Of a stretch of 64,000 bases of DNA, positions 34,324 to 43,575 are shown one piece after another (position 1 is the first letter of the stretch; every line of letters starts with the position of its first letter). Under the pieces are notes generated by a model. It was not told where the DNA came from, made no database searches, and saw only the letters and a program-made list of their open reading frames with translations. The stretch is from NCBI GenBank assembly GCA_041395385.1, contig JAWLAN010000021.1, forward strand, positions 35,817 through 99,816, read 5' to 3'. Made by a program: the position numbers and the translations under genes. The stretch comes from JAJVHZ01 sp041395385. Its GTDB lineage: Bacteria; Pseudomonadota; Gammaproteobacteria; JAJPIJ01.

Positions 34324-35388
34324 ATGCGCACTCTCGATCGATATCTCGGCAGGACCGTTATCGCGGCGGCGGTGACCGTGACGGTGGCGCTGGTCGCCGC
34401 CTTCACGTTCTTCGCCTTTCTCGACGAACTGAACGACGTCGGCAAGGGCGGCTACACCGTGATGGGCGCCTTGCAGTTCGTGCTGCTGCGAGTGCCGGCG
34501 CTGACCTACCAGCTGTTTCCCATCGCGGCGCTCATCGGTGCGCTGCTCGGGCTCGGGACGCTGGTGGCCAACGGCGAGATGGTCGCGATACGGGCGGCGG
34601 GCGTCTCGCTGGGCAGAACGATCGTCGCGGTCATGAAATCCGCTTTGCTGCTGATGGTGGCGGCAATGCTGATCGGCGAGTTCGTCGCGCCCCGCAGCGA
34701 GCAGTTCGCGCGCAATTTCCGATCGCTGGCGCTATCCGATCAGATCGCATTGCGGACACGGAACGGGTTCTGGGCGCGCGACGGCAACAGTTTCATCAAC
34801 ATCCGCACCGTGCTCCCCGGTGACCGGGTCGAGAACATCTACATCTACGAGTTCGACAACCACAGCAATCTGCGCGTGAGCACCTACGCCAAGTCGGCGC
34901 AGTACACCAATCAACAATGGCTGCTCTACGACATAAAACAGACGACCTTCAACGACAACGAGATACGCGTGCGGCGGATCGCGCGCGCCGCCTGGGAATC
35001 GCTGCTCCGGCCGGAGCTCATCGGCATGGTCGTGATCGATCCGAACAACCTGTCGATGTGGGATCTGACGAATTACGTCCGCTACCTGCACCAGAACAGC
35101 CAGAACGCGCAGCGCTACGTGCAGGCGCTGTGGACCAAGATGGTCTACCCGCTGGCCACGGGCGCTATGGTGTTCCTGGCCGTGCCGTTGGTGTTTGCCT
35201 CCGCGCGCATGAGCACCGTGGGCGGGCGCATCGTCGTCGGCTCACTGGTGGGCATCACGTTTCACATCGTCAACCAGGCCGCAGGCCACCTGGGAGTGGT
35301 ATTTGATCTGAGTCCGGCCATCAGCGTGCTGGGGCCGACGTTGATCATCGTGCTTGCCGGGGTCCTGCTGCTGCGTCGCGTGGCCTGA
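34324..35388 (+). CDS. lptG: LPS export ABC transporter permease LptG
   Basis: LptG forms, with LptF and LptB2, the inner-membrane machine that extracts lipopolysaccharide and passes it to LptC/A. The 354-residue protein starts MRTLDRYLGRTV, the LptG N-terminus. It has three N-terminal helices with LGLGTLVANGEMVAIRAAGVS, a periplasmic beta-jellyroll (about 115-260) with FWARDGNSFINIR, and three C-terminal helices. I use the ATG at 34324; the longer frame to 34261 is not LptG-like. LptF normally precedes LptG, but none is here. Confidence 0.93.
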   Translation: MRTLDRYLGRTVIAAAVTVTVALVAAFTFFAFLDELNDVGKGGYTVMGALQFVLLRVPALTYQLFPIAALIGALLGLGTLVANGEMVAIRAAGVSLGRTIVAVMKSALLLMVAAMLIGEFVAPRSEQFARNFRSLALSDQIALRTRNGFWARDGNSFINIRTVLPGDRVENIYIYEFDNHSNLRVSTYAKSAQYTNQQWLLYDIKQTTFNDNEIRVRRIARAAWESLLRPELIGMVVIDPNNLSMWDLTNYVRYLHQNSQNAQRYVQALWTKMVYPLATGAMVFLAVPLVFASARMSTVGGRIVVGSLVGITFHIVNQAAGHLGVVFDLSPAISVLGPTLIIVLAGVLLLRRVA

Positions 35389-35391
35389 GCC

Positions 35392-35910
35392 TCAGGCGGC
35401 CGGGGGCCGCGCGCCAGCGCGCGGAAGCACGCGCAGTCGCGTGCCGGAGAGGCGGTCGTGCCAGGTGAGGCGCTCCGGGTCGATGAGGCTCCACAGGAAC
35501 CCTGCGCCGAGCGACAACCATGACAGCGTTGCGGCGAGGAAACGTGCGCTTGCCCTTCCCCAGCCGGGCCGACCGCCGTCGGCCGCATGCAGCACCAGCC
35601 TCCAGCTCTTCATTCCCAGGGTCTGCCCGCCTTTGGTCCACTGCATCGTGAAGTAGAGGTAGGCGGCGGCGAGCAGCGCGAGCATCAGCAGTCGGTTGTA
35701 CGGGGGGCGGACTTCCTCGCCGCCGGCGATCCCCACCGCCACCAGGCCGATGCACCACCACAGCGCGCACAACAGCAGGGTGTCGTAGGCGATGGCGCCG
35801 AGACGCCGCCACAGGGTGGCGCCAGGAAGCGTTTCCACGGCCCGGGCGCCACTGGACATCTGTTGTTCCTCTCGGGTGGGTGGTCGGGGTTGAACTTGGG
35901 AGGATTCCAT
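35392..35910 (-). CDS. RDD family membrane protein
   Basis: The 172-residue protein has three hydrophobic segments (about 45-65, 75-92 and 125-150) and the RDD domain arrangement. The first helix follows LWRRLGAIAYDTLLL (with R and D), then KGGQTLGMKSWRL, and DRLSGTRLRVL closes it. RDD genes commonly neighbour lptFG in gammaproteobacteria. Function unknown; some RDD proteins have been linked to ion transport. A start at the later ATG (35859) is possible. It is convergent with lptG, 3 bases apart. Confidence 0.85.
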   Translation of the reverse strand: MESSQVQPRPPTREEQQMSSGARAVETLPGATLWRRLGAIAYDTLLLCALWWCIGLVAVGIAGGEEVRPPYNRLLMLALLAAAYLYFTMQWTKGGQTLGMKSWRLVLHAADGGRPGWGRASARFLAATLSWLSLGAGFLWSLIDPERLTWHDRLSGTRLRVLPRAGARPPAA

Positions 35911-35947
35911 GTTCTAAACTCTTGAACGGCGAGCACGCCGGAGCGTA

Positions 35948-37180
35948 GTGTGCATGATTATGTCCCAGTCTTCGAAGCGAACTCCAGCGAGCGCGCCGCT
36001 GCGCGTCAGGGTGGCGGCATTGGCCGGTCTACTCCTGGCCGCGCCGTTTTCCGCGAGCGCGATGGATTACACGGCGCCGGGCGCGCTCGTGAACATCGGG
36101 ACCACCAGGCTCCACGTGGATTGCCGTGGCGAGGGGGCGCCGACGGTCATCATCGACACCGGGCTTGGCGAATCGGCGCTGGAATGGCTGCCGGTACAGC
36201 AGCGGGTAAGCCATCACACGCGCGTGTGCCTCTACGATCGTGCCGGCTACGGTTGGAGCGAGTTCGGCGAGTTGCCGAGGTCGAGCTCCCGGATCGCCAA
36301 CGAGCTTTTTCTGCTGCTGCAGCAGGCCGGCATAGACGGCCGCCTGTTGCTGGTTGGCCATTCCTATGGCGGCATGAACATGCAACTGTTCGCGCGGCGC
36401 TACCCGTACCTGGTCGCCGGCATGGTGCTCGTGGATTCCTCCAGCCCCGATCAGGTCGGGCGCCTCACGCTGCCGCATCTGGACAGCGTCGACAGCATCC
36501 GGCCGCGCACGATGGGCGGCATTTTGACCACCGACTTTCTCGCCAGGCCGATGCTGCCCGCAGGGGTGGACGACGAGGGGCCGGGCATGCTGGCGGCACT
36601 CATGATGTCGCGCGTCTACACCATGCGTACCGTCGCCAACGAATATCTCAACTTCAAGGCCAGCGCGCGTCAGGTGCTGCGCAACAAGGGCCGGATTCCC
36701 GACGTGCCGTTGGTGGTCCTCTCCCGCGGGCAACCCGATGCGGGCGGCGATCGGACGTGGGCGCAGGGAAACGAGGAGCAATGGCGCACCCTCCAGGCGC
36801 AGCTCGGGCGCCTTGCACCGCGCGCCGCCCACATCGTCGCGATGCGCAGTGGCCATGCCATACACGCCACGCAGCCGGATCTGGTGGCCGATGCGGTGAC
36901 GATGGTCCTGGATTTCGCTAGGGCGGAGATGCGGGAGCACAGCGGCCGGCGTGATGCCGCGTTCCAGGCCAGGACGATGCTGTCATTCGAGGATGCCCGG
37001 TGGATTTCAGACACCCTGCACACCTCCACCGACGTGTGTCCCTTCGGGTGCGACGATCGCATGTTTGCCAACAAGACTGCACGCGCCGGTCACCTCGCCG
37101 GCACGGCCGAACCGGCATGGCGGCGGGTGCCTTACGAGGAGCTGTCGGCGCAAGCCACGGCGGTCCCGGCCGCACCCTGA
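35948..37180 (+). CDS. secreted alpha/beta hydrolase (copy 1)
   Basis: The protein of about 410 residues has a signal peptide (VAALAGLLLAAPFSASA, cleavage near residue 38). An alpha/beta hydrolase domain follows with HVDCRGEGAPTVIIDTG (oxyanion region), YDRAGYGWS, nucleophile S139 in VGHSYGG, and the catalytic His probably in MRSGHAIHATQPDLV. A C-terminal extension of about 80 residues contains a CPFGC pair. Substrate unknown. It is a tandem paralogue of the next gene. ATGs at 35954 and 35960 may be the true start. Confidence 0.82.
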   Translation: MCMIMSQSSKRTPASAPLRVRVAALAGLLLAAPFSASAMDYTAPGALVNIGTTRLHVDCRGEGAPTVIIDTGLGESALEWLPVQQRVSHHTRVCLYDRAGYGWSEFGELPRSSSRIANELFLLLQQAGIDGRLLLVGHSYGGMNMQLFARRYPYLVAGMVLVDSSSPDQVGRLTLPHLDSVDSIRPRTMGGILTTDFLARPMLPAGVDDEGPGMLAALMMSRVYTMRTVANEYLNFKASARQVLRNKGRIPDVPLVVLSRGQPDAGGDRTWAQGNEEQWRTLQAQLGRLAPRAAHIVAMRSGHAIHATQPDLVADAVTMVLDFARAEMREHSGRRDAAFQARTMLSFEDARWISDTLHTSTDVCPFGCDDRMFANKTARAGHLAGTAEPAWRRVPYEELSAQATAVPAAP

Positions 37181-37496
37181 CACGGGCGGGCCGCCGCATG
37201 CCAGGGGCCAGACCACAGCGGCCGGTGGCGGCAGCTGAGGTTGCCGCAACGCCTTGAGCCGAGACGAGAACGGCTCCCGTGAATGCCCGCTTTTGACGCA
37301 ACGCAGCATCATTTTGGTGGGCGCGACCAGGCCGCAGGCAGCGCCGGCAACTACCACAAAACCCAGATATCGCATTGTTTTGACTCTGTTTATCTCCGAT
37401 TTGGAGTCCGTGGCACAACGCTTGCTCGTCCGGCATTAAAGGCTGGCGGCCACGGGCCGAAAGCCTCTGTAGAGCGTTGGCACACTGGCATCGGAG
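37181..37496. other. 316-base spacer between the two hydrolase genes
   Basis: No conserved coding frame is visible. Short frames on both strands have no ribosome-binding site or recognisable protein. TTGACT at 37380-37385 resembles a -35 but has no good -10 at the right distance. The end of the spacer has a GGAGGTG ribosome-binding/start region for the second hydrolase. Confidence 0.5.
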
Positions 37497-38711
37497 GTGA
37501 GCACGATGATGCGCGGAGCGCTGATCAGGACGGCAACACCGGCCCGCACGATACGGGTCGCGCTGGCGATTCCACTGCTGATGCTCGCCACGCTCTGCCT
37601 GCTAGACTGCAGGCTGGCTCATGCCGAGGAACTCGACATCCTCAATCCCCCCGGACGGCTGGTCGACATCGGTGGCTATCGCCTGCACATCGACTGCCGC
37701 GGCGAGGGCTCGCCGACGGTCGTCATGGAGGCCGGCCTGGGCGGAGTATCGCTGGAGTGGCTCCCTGCCCAGCGATTCCTCAGTCATTACGGCAGGGTGT
37801 GCGTCTATGATCGCGCCGGGAACGGATGGAGCGACCTCGGGCCGCAGCCGCGAACGACCTCCGTTATCGTCGAGGAGCTCCATACCCTGCTTCGCAACGC
37901 GCGCATACCGGGTCCGTACGTGCTGGTCGGACACTCCTTCGGCGGCTACACGGCCCAGCTCTTTGCCGAACGCTACCCGGATCTCGTGGCCGGCCTGGTG
38001 CTGGTGGATTCCTCGCACCCGGATCAGGTCGCACGCTTTCTCGCCCCGCCCCTGTACATGAACACCGCGCCGAGCAGGAACACGGCCGGCGTGATGCTGA
38101 TGTCGGGCCCTGCCGCGGCGCCGGCCAATATGCCGGAAGAGGCCCGGACGCCCAGCATGATGCTGACGGCCTCGCGCAAGGCGCGCCTGACCGTGGCGCA
38201 GGAGTACCTGTACTTCCGGGACAGCGGCGAAGCCATCCTGCGCCAAGGCGGAATACCCCCTGTGCCGCTGGTCGTGATCACGCGCGGGCGGGCCGAGCGC
38301 GGAGCCGAGGATCCGCGCGCGCCAGTGATCGAGGCGCTGTGGATGCAGCTGCAGGATGAGCTCGCGGAGATGAGCCCGCGCTCGGCGCATCTGGTCGCCG
38401 ACCGCAGCGGCCACCACATCCATCTCGACCAGCCGCAGCTGGTGGTGGACGCGGTCACGATGGTCCTCGACTTCGCCCGGGCCCGGAAGGCGGGCTCGCC
38501 CGCGGCCGGCACCGCGTCGACGTGGCTGGCCTTCAACGGCGCGACATGGAGAATGGACAACCTGCATCGCTCGCCCGTGCGCGAGCTGGCGCCGCGCCCG
38601 GGCAACGGACAGCTGGCGGCGCTGACGCCGACCGCCGGTCACCTGGCCTGGACTCGCGAGCCCAGCGATCAGCGCATTCCCTACCTGCAGGACGTCGCCT
38701 TCCTGCAGTAG
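37497..38711 (+). CDS. secreted alpha/beta hydrolase (copy 2)
   Basis: The 404-residue protein has a signal peptide (VALAIPLLMLATLCLLDC, cleavage probably after AHA near residue 43). The hydrolase domain parallels copy 1: HIDCRGEGSPTVVMEAG, YDRAGNGWS, S148 in VGHSFGG, VLVDSSHPDQ, and His in DRSGHHIHLDQPQLV. The C-terminal tail is also shared (TWLAFNGATWRMDNLH, GHLAWTREP), so the pair arose by duplication of the whole gene. The start is GTG within GGAGGTGAGCACG. Convergent with mmsA, 4 bases apart. Substrate unknown. Confidence 0.82.
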   Translation: MSTMMRGALIRTATPARTIRVALAIPLLMLATLCLLDCRLAHAEELDILNPPGRLVDIGGYRLHIDCRGEGSPTVVMEAGLGGVSLEWLPAQRFLSHYGRVCVYDRAGNGWSDLGPQPRTTSVIVEELHTLLRNARIPGPYVLVGHSFGGYTAQLFAERYPDLVAGLVLVDSSHPDQVARFLAPPLYMNTAPSRNTAGVMLMSGPAAAPANMPEEARTPSMMLTASRKARLTVAQEYLYFRDSGEAILRQGGIPPVPLVVITRGRAERGAEDPRAPVIEALWMQLQDELAEMSPRSAHLVADRSGHHIHLDQPQLVVDAVTMVLDFARARKAGSPAAGTASTWLAFNGATWRMDNLHRSPVRELAPRPGNGQLAALTPTAGHLAWTREPSDQRIPYLQDVAFLQ

Positions 38712-38715
38712 GCGA

Positions 38716-40260
38716 TCACTTCATCGTCGGCATCGAGAATTCGGCGCGCTGCGCGGGCCCGGTGGGCCAGCGCCCCGTTACCGTCTTCAGCCGGGTGTAG
38801 AAACGCACTCCGTCGGCGCCATGCATGTGCAGGGGACCGAACAGCGATCGCTTCCATCCCCCAAAACTGTGGAACGCCATCGGCACCGGGATCGGGACGT
38901 TGATGCCGACCATGCCGGCCTCGATGCGCTGCGTGAAACGCCGGCTGCTGTCGCCGTCGCGGGTGAAGATCGCCGTGCCGTTGCCGTACTCGTGCCGGTT
39001 GATGAGCGCAATGGCGCTGTCCAGATCGGGAACGCGGACGACGCACAAGACCGGTCCGAAGATCTCCTCGCGATAGATGCGCATCTCGGGCGTGACGTCG
39101 TCGAACAGACAGCCGCCGAGATAAAAACCCTCCTCGAATCCCGCGACCCTCAATCGGCGTCCGTCCACGACCAGGGTGGCGCCCTCGGCAACGCCGGCGT
39201 CGACATAGCCGCGCACCTTGTCGCGGTGCTCGCCGGTCACCAGCGGGCCCATCTCCACGGCGGCGTCGGTGCCCGGGCCCACGCGCAGCGACTGCACGCG
39301 CTCCGCGAGTCGCGCCACGAGGCTGTCGGCGATGTCGCCGACGGCCACCGCGACCGATATCGCCATGCAACGCTCCCCCGCGGAGCCGTATGCCGCACCC
39401 ATGAGGGCGCTGACGGCCATGTCGAGATCGGCATCCGGCATCACCACCATGTGGTTCTTGGCGCCCCCCAGGGCCTGCACCCGCTTGCCGTGGCGCGAAC
39501 CCTCGCTGTAGATGTACTCGGCCACCGGGGTGGAGCCGACGAAGCTCACGGCGCCGACGCGCGGATCGCCGAGCAGGGCGTCGACGGCCTCCTTGTCCCC
39601 GTTGACGACGTTGAACACGCCGTCGGGCAGCCCGGCCTCCGCGAGCAGCTCCGCCAGCCGCAGCGGCGGTGACGGGTCGCGCTCGGAGGGTTTGAGCACG
39701 AAGGTGTTACCGCAGGCGATGGCGACCGGAAACATCCACATGGGCACCATCGTGGGGAAATTGAACGGCGTCACGCCCGCGCACACGCCGACAGGCTGGC
39801 GCAGCGACCAGCTGTCGACGTCGGAGCCGACGCTCTCCGAGAACTCCCCCTTGAGCAGGTGAGGGATTCCGCAGGCGAACTCCACGACCTCCAGACCGCG
39901 CGTCAGCTCGCCGCGCGCGTCGCTCAGCACCTTGCCGTGTTCGGCCGTGATCAGCGCCGAGAGCTCCGCGGCATTGCGCTCCACGAGCTCCTTGAAGCGG
40001 AACAGGATGCGGGCGCGCGCGAGCGGCGTGGTCGCCCGCCAGCCCGGCAGCGCGGCCTCGGCGGCGGTAATGGCCGCCCGGGTCTCCGCGCTGCTGGCCA
40101 GGGCAACGTCGGCCGCCACCTTGCCGGTCGCGGGGTTGTAGACCCGGGCCTTGCGGCCGCTGCTCCCGGGCACGGCACGGCCAGCGACGAAATGGCCCAG
40201 GTCGCGGGGCGCGGACTCGGCGGCCACGGGGCCGCGGACTGCCGAAGGTTCGGATTTCAT
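38716..40260 (-). CDS. mmsA: CoA-acylating methylmalonate/malonate-semialdehyde dehydrogenase
   Basis: This aldehyde dehydrogenase forms acetyl-CoA from malonate semialdehyde, or propionyl-CoA from methylmalonate semialdehyde. The 514-residue protein has TPFNFPTMVPMWMFP, GSTPVAEYIYSEGS and the catalytic cysteine C298 in AGERCMAIS. The latter is typical of MmsA and lacks the general-base glutamate of hydrolytic ALDHs. It is third in an operon with a beta-alanine aminotransferase and alanine dehydrogenase, which points to malonate semialdehyde as the main substrate (BauC role). Confidence 0.92.
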   Translation of the reverse strand: MKSEPSAVRGPVAAESAPRDLGHFVAGRAVPGSSGRKARVYNPATGKVAADVALASSAETRAAITAAEAALPGWRATTPLARARILFRFKELVERNAAELSALITAEHGKVLSDARGELTRGLEVVEFACGIPHLLKGEFSESVGSDVDSWSLRQPVGVCAGVTPFNFPTMVPMWMFPVAIACGNTFVLKPSERDPSPPLRLAELLAEAGLPDGVFNVVNGDKEAVDALLGDPRVGAVSFVGSTPVAEYIYSEGSRHGKRVQALGGAKNHMVVMPDADLDMAVSALMGAAYGSAGERCMAISVAVAVGDIADSLVARLAERVQSLRVGPGTDAAVEMGPLVTGEHRDKVRGYVDAGVAEGATLVVDGRRLRVAGFEEGFYLGGCLFDDVTPEMRIYREEIFGPVLCVVRVPDLDSAIALINRHEYGNGTAIFTRDGDSSRRFTQRIEAGMVGINVPIPVPMAFHSFGGWKRSLFGPLHMHGADGVRFYTRLKTVTGRWPTGPAQRAEFSMPTMK

Positions 40261-40315
40261 ATGTCGACCTCGCTATGCTCCGTCGTTAACAGGCCGGCGC
40301 GGCCGCGCGCCGGCG

Positions 40316-41434
40316 TCAGCTCTGCAGAGCCTCTGCCGCGGGCACGTATCGCCGTCGCAGGGCCGTGGCCACCGCCTCGTGCGTGATCATACCCGCATGC
40401 ACGTTCAGGCCGTTGCACAGATGGGGATCCTCCGCGCAGGCCCTGCGGTAGCCCTTGTTCGCGAGCGCCAGCGCGAACGGCAGGGTGGCGTTGTTGAGGG
40501 CGAAGGTGGAGGTACGCGCCACCGCGCCCGGCATATTGGCCACGCAATAGTGCACGATGCCGTCCACCACGTAGGTGGGATCGGCGTGCGTGGTCGGCCG
40601 GCTGGTCTCGAAGCAGCCACCCTGGTCGATCGAGATGTCGACCAGCACCGAGCCCGGCCGCATCTTCTTCAGCATCGTGCGCGTCACCATGCGGGGTGCG
40701 GCTGCCCCGGGCACCAGCACGGCGCCGATCACCAGATCCGCGTCAATCACGAGCTTCTCGATCGTATCCACCGTCGCGTAGGCCGTGTACAGCTTGGAGC
40801 CGAACTGCTCGTCGAGCTGCTTGAGCCGATCCAGCGACTTGTCGACCACCGTCACATAGGCCTCCAGACCCATGGCCATCCGTGCGGCATTGGTGCCGGC
40901 GACGCCGCCGCCCAGGACGACCACCTTCCCCGGGTGCACGCCGGGCACACCGCCCAGCAATATGCCGGCGCCTCCTCGCTCCTTCTCCAGGCAGTGGGCG
41001 CCCACTTGCACCGCCATGCGCCCGGCCACCTCGCTCATGGGCGAGAGCAGCGGCAGGGTGCCGCGGGGGCTGGTCACGGTCTCGTAGGCGACGGCGGTAC
41101 ACCCCGACTTGATCAGGGCGTTGGCCTGGTCGGGGTCCGGCGCCAGATGCAGGTAGGTGAACAGCAGCTGGCCCTTGCGGAGCATCTTGCATTCCGAGGG
41201 CTGCGGCTCCTTGACCTTCACGATCATCTCGGACTTCGCGTAGACCTCCGCTGCGCTGGCGGCGACGCGCGCGCCGGCGGCCTTGTACGCCCTGTCGTCG
41301 AACCCGATCCCCAGGCCGGCGCCGCTCTGCACCATCACCCGGTGACCGTGATGGACGAGCTCTCGCACGCTCGAGGGCACCAGCCCGACGCGGTACTCGT
41401 GGGTCTTGATCTCCTTTGGAACACCTATGAGCAT
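40316..41434 (-). CDS. ald: alanine dehydrogenase
   Basis: Ald oxidatively deaminates L-alanine to pyruvate with NAD. The 372-residue protein starts MLIGVPKEIKTHEYRVGLVP, the family signature, and has the Rossmann motif VVLGGGVAGTNAARMAMG (about 170-187). ISIDQGGCFETSRPTTHADP is also present. In this operon it would regenerate pyruvate, the amino acceptor of the aminotransferase, from the alanine formed, and release ammonia. Confidence 0.95.
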   Translation of the reverse strand: MLIGVPKEIKTHEYRVGLVPSSVRELVHHGHRVMVQSGAGLGIGFDDRAYKAAGARVAASAAEVYAKSEMIVKVKEPQPSECKMLRKGQLLFTYLHLAPDPDQANALIKSGCTAVAYETVTSPRGTLPLLSPMSEVAGRMAVQVGAHCLEKERGGAGILLGGVPGVHPGKVVVLGGGVAGTNAARMAMGLEAYVTVVDKSLDRLKQLDEQFGSKLYTAYATVDTIEKLVIDADLVIGAVLVPGAAAPRMVTRTMLKKMRPGSVLVDISIDQGGCFETSRPTTHADPTYVVDGIVHYCVANMPGAVARTSTFALNNATLPFALALANKGYRRACAEDPHLCNGLNVHAGMITHEAVATALRRRYVPAAEALQS

Positions 41435-41487
41435 CGCTACCTCCCCGCGCGGCGGCGCGCCGGCATTTCGATTTGTGTTATGTGGTG

Positions 41488-42813
41488 TCAGCCGACCGCG
41501 CGTATGGCCTCGGCGAGCGTGGTGAAGATCTGGTCGATGTGCGGCTTTTCGACGATGAGAGGCGGCGACAAGGCGATGGTCTCGCCGGTGTGCCGCACCA
41601 GCACGCCGCGGTCGAAGCAGCGGGTGAATACCTCGTAGGCCCGGCTGCCGGGCCGTTCCGGGCGAGGGGCCAGCTCCACGGCCGCCACCAATCCGATGTT
41701 GCGGATGTCGATGACGTTTGGCTCTCCGCGCAGGCTGTGCGCCGCATCCTCCCAGTAGGGCGCAAGCTCGGCCCCGCGGGTGAACAGGCCCTCCTGCTCG
41801 TATATGTCCAGCGCCGCCAGCGCCGCTGCGCAGGCCACGGGGTGTCCGGAGTAGGTGTAGCCATGGAACAACTCTATGGCGTCGGGGGCCAGTCCTGCAT
41901 GCATGAATGCGTCGTGGATTTGTTTGCGCACGAACACGGCGCCCATCGGCACCGCGCCGTTGGTGATGCCCTTGGCGGTGGTGACGATGTCCGGTTGCAC
42001 GTCGAAGTACTGGGCGCCGAACGGGGTGCCCAGCCGGCCGAATCCGGTGATCACCTCGTCGAATATCAGCAGGATCCCGTGCTTGGTGCAGATCTCGCGC
42101 AGACGCTGCAGGTAGCCGTGCGGCGGCAGGATGACGCCAGCGGATCCCTGCACCGGCTCGACGATGACGGCGGCAATGGTCGAGGCGTCATGGAGTGCGA
42201 CGATGCGCTCCAGCGCGTCGGCCAGGTGCACGCCCCAGTCCGGCACGCCGCGGGTGAAGGCGTTGTGCTCGAGATCGAAGGTGTGGGGCAGGTGATCCAC
42301 CCCCGGCAGCAAGGGGCCGAAGCTCTTGCGATTATTGCCCAGACCGCCGACGGAGATGCCGCCGAAACCGACCCCGTGATAGCCCTTCTCGCGGCCGATG
42401 AGGCGCGTGCGGGCGGCCTCGCCGCGGACCCGATGGTAGGCGATGGCGATCTTCAGCGCCGTGTCCACCGACTCGGAGCCCGAGTTGGTGAAGAACACGT
42501 GCTCGATGTCCCCCGGCATGTGCCTGACCAGGCGCGCAGCCAGTTCGAAGGGCAACGGGTGCGCCATCTGAAAGGTCGGCGCGAATTCCAGCTCGCGCAC
42601 CTGCCGGGCGACGGCGTCGTTGATGCGCTCCCGGCCATGGCCGAGATTCACGCACCACAGTCCGGCGGTGCCGTCCAGGATCACGCGGCCGTCGGCGGTC
42701 CTGAAATGCATGTCCTTGGCCGCGACCAGCAGTCTCGGGTTGCCCTTGAACTGGCGGTTGGCGGTGAACGGCATCCAGAACGCATCAAGATTGGGCGTGG
42801 CGGCGTTAGTCAT
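41488..42813 (-). CDS. bauA: omega-amino acid (beta-alanine):pyruvate aminotransferase
   Basis: This is a class III PLP aminotransferase of 441 residues. The cofactor-binding D252 lies in IFDEVITGFGR and the Schiff-base K281 in TTAKGITNGAVPMGAV. The N-terminus (DAFWMPFTANRQFK) and GTAGLWCVNLGHGR match beta-alanine:pyruvate aminotransferases. The product malonate semialdehyde is handled by MmsA and the alanine by Ald, both encoded next. A promoter and a candidate PuuR operator lie just upstream. Confidence 0.9.
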   Translation of the reverse strand: MTNAATPNLDAFWMPFTANRQFKGNPRLLVAAKDMHFRTADGRVILDGTAGLWCVNLGHGRERINDAVARQVRELEFAPTFQMAHPLPFELAARLVRHMPGDIEHVFFTNSGSESVDTALKIAIAYHRVRGEAARTRLIGREKGYHGVGFGGISVGGLGNNRKSFGPLLPGVDHLPHTFDLEHNAFTRGVPDWGVHLADALERIVALHDASTIAAVIVEPVQGSAGVILPPHGYLQRLREICTKHGILLIFDEVITGFGRLGTPFGAQYFDVQPDIVTTAKGITNGAVPMGAVFVRKQIHDAFMHAGLAPDAIELFHGYTYSGHPVACAAALAALDIYEQEGLFTRGAELAPYWEDAAHSLRGEPNVIDIRNIGLVAAVELAPRPERPGSRAYEVFTRCFDRGVLVRHTGETIALSPPLIVEKPHIDQIFTTLAEAIRAVG

Positions 42814-42860
42814 GGTGCATGGATCGCTCGCGAACGGGGCGGGAAGGGGGTGATTGAAAA

Positions 42861-42888
42861 ATCATAGCATGATAAAAATAATAGACAA
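42861..42888 (-). promoter_or_regulatory. promoter of the bauA-ald-mmsA operon with candidate PuuR box
   Basis: On the minus strand TTGTCT (42888-42883), 16 bases, and TATGAT (42866-42861) form a good sigma70 promoter about 50 bases before the bauA ATG. TAAAAATAATAGACA (plus strand 42873-42887) overlaps the -35 and spacer. It agrees in 11 of 15 positions with the E. coli PuuR recognition sequence as I recall it (AAAATATAATGAACA). Confidence 0.55.
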
Positions 42889-42896
42889 CGAGACCG

Positions 42897-42948
42897 TTGG
42901 GGCGCGCTTTTTTCCGCGCTATACTTCATCTCGTGTTTAGTATTTTGT
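42897..42948 (+). promoter_or_regulatory. puuR promoter with candidate PuuR autoregulatory box
   Basis: TTGGGG (42897-42902), 17 bases, and TATACT (42920-42925) form the promoter. Directly downstream TGTTTAGTATTTTGT (42934-42948) lies at about +2 to +16. Its complement matches the E. coli PuuR sequence in 11 of 15 positions. A repressor there would block its own transcription, as PuuR does in E. coli. Confidence 0.55.
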
Positions 42949-42970
42949 TACCGCCGCGAGGGCAGGCGTG

Positions 42971-43567
42971 ATGGCCAAGAAGAAATCCGCAGGCCGGCAG
43001 AAGAAGGATGAGCGCGTCGTGACCGAGGATATCGGCGCTCGCCTGCAGGCCATCCGCACGATGGTCGGCCTGTCGCAGCGCGAGCTCGCCAAGCGCGCCG
43101 GCGTGACCAACGGAATGATCTCGCTCATCGAGCAGAATCGCGTGAGTCCTTCCATCAGCTCGCTGAAAAAGGTGCTCGAGGGGATACCGATGTCGCTGGC
43201 CGATTTCTTCACCATGGACCTCGGCGCCAACGGCCAGATCTTCTATCACGACGAGGATCTACCCGATCTCGGCGGCGGCCGCATCTCCTTCCGCCTGGTC
43301 GGCTTCAACCGGCACAACCGGGCCATGTCCATCCTGCATGAGCGCTACAACCCCGGCGCCGACACCGGCGAGGAGATGCTCTCGCATGCGGGCGAGGAGG
43401 GCGGCGTCGTGGTGCGTGGCGCCATCGAGCTGACCGTGGGCGGCCAGAAGCGCACGCTGGGACCTGGCGACGCGTATTACTTTGAGAGCCGCCTTCCGCA
43501 CCGTTTCCGCAATACCGGCGAGGAGATCTGCGAGATCATCAGCGCCAATTCGCCCCCAACCTTCTGA
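42971..43567 (+). CDS. puuR: PuuR-like transcriptional repressor (XRE HTH plus cupin)
   Basis: The protein of about 198 residues has an N-terminal XRE helix-turn-helix (about 20-75: LQAIRTMVGLSQRELAKRAG, VTNGMISLIEQNRVSPSIS) and a C-terminal cupin domain ending EICEIISANSPPTF. This last segment closely parallels the end of E. coli PuuR. PuuR represses putrescine-utilisation genes and is released by putrescine. The ATG at 42971 or the GTG three bases earlier is the start. It is divergent from bauA and followed by puuC after 8 bases. Confidence 0.9.
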   Translation: MAKKKSAGRQKKDERVVTEDIGARLQAIRTMVGLSQRELAKRAGVTNGMISLIEQNRVSPSISSLKKVLEGIPMSLADFFTMDLGANGQIFYHDEDLPDLGGGRISFRLVGFNRHNRAMSILHERYNPGADTGEEMLSHAGEEGGVVVRGAIELTVGGQKRTLGPGDAYYFESRLPHRFRNTGEEICEIISANSPPTF

Positions 43568-43575
43568 ACCGATAT

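Noticed and set aside
37007..37375. Leftward frame with a signal-peptide-like start (MRYLGFVVVAGAACG)
   Set aside because: More than half is antisense to the hydrolase gene, the rest is low complexity, and there is no ribosome-binding site.
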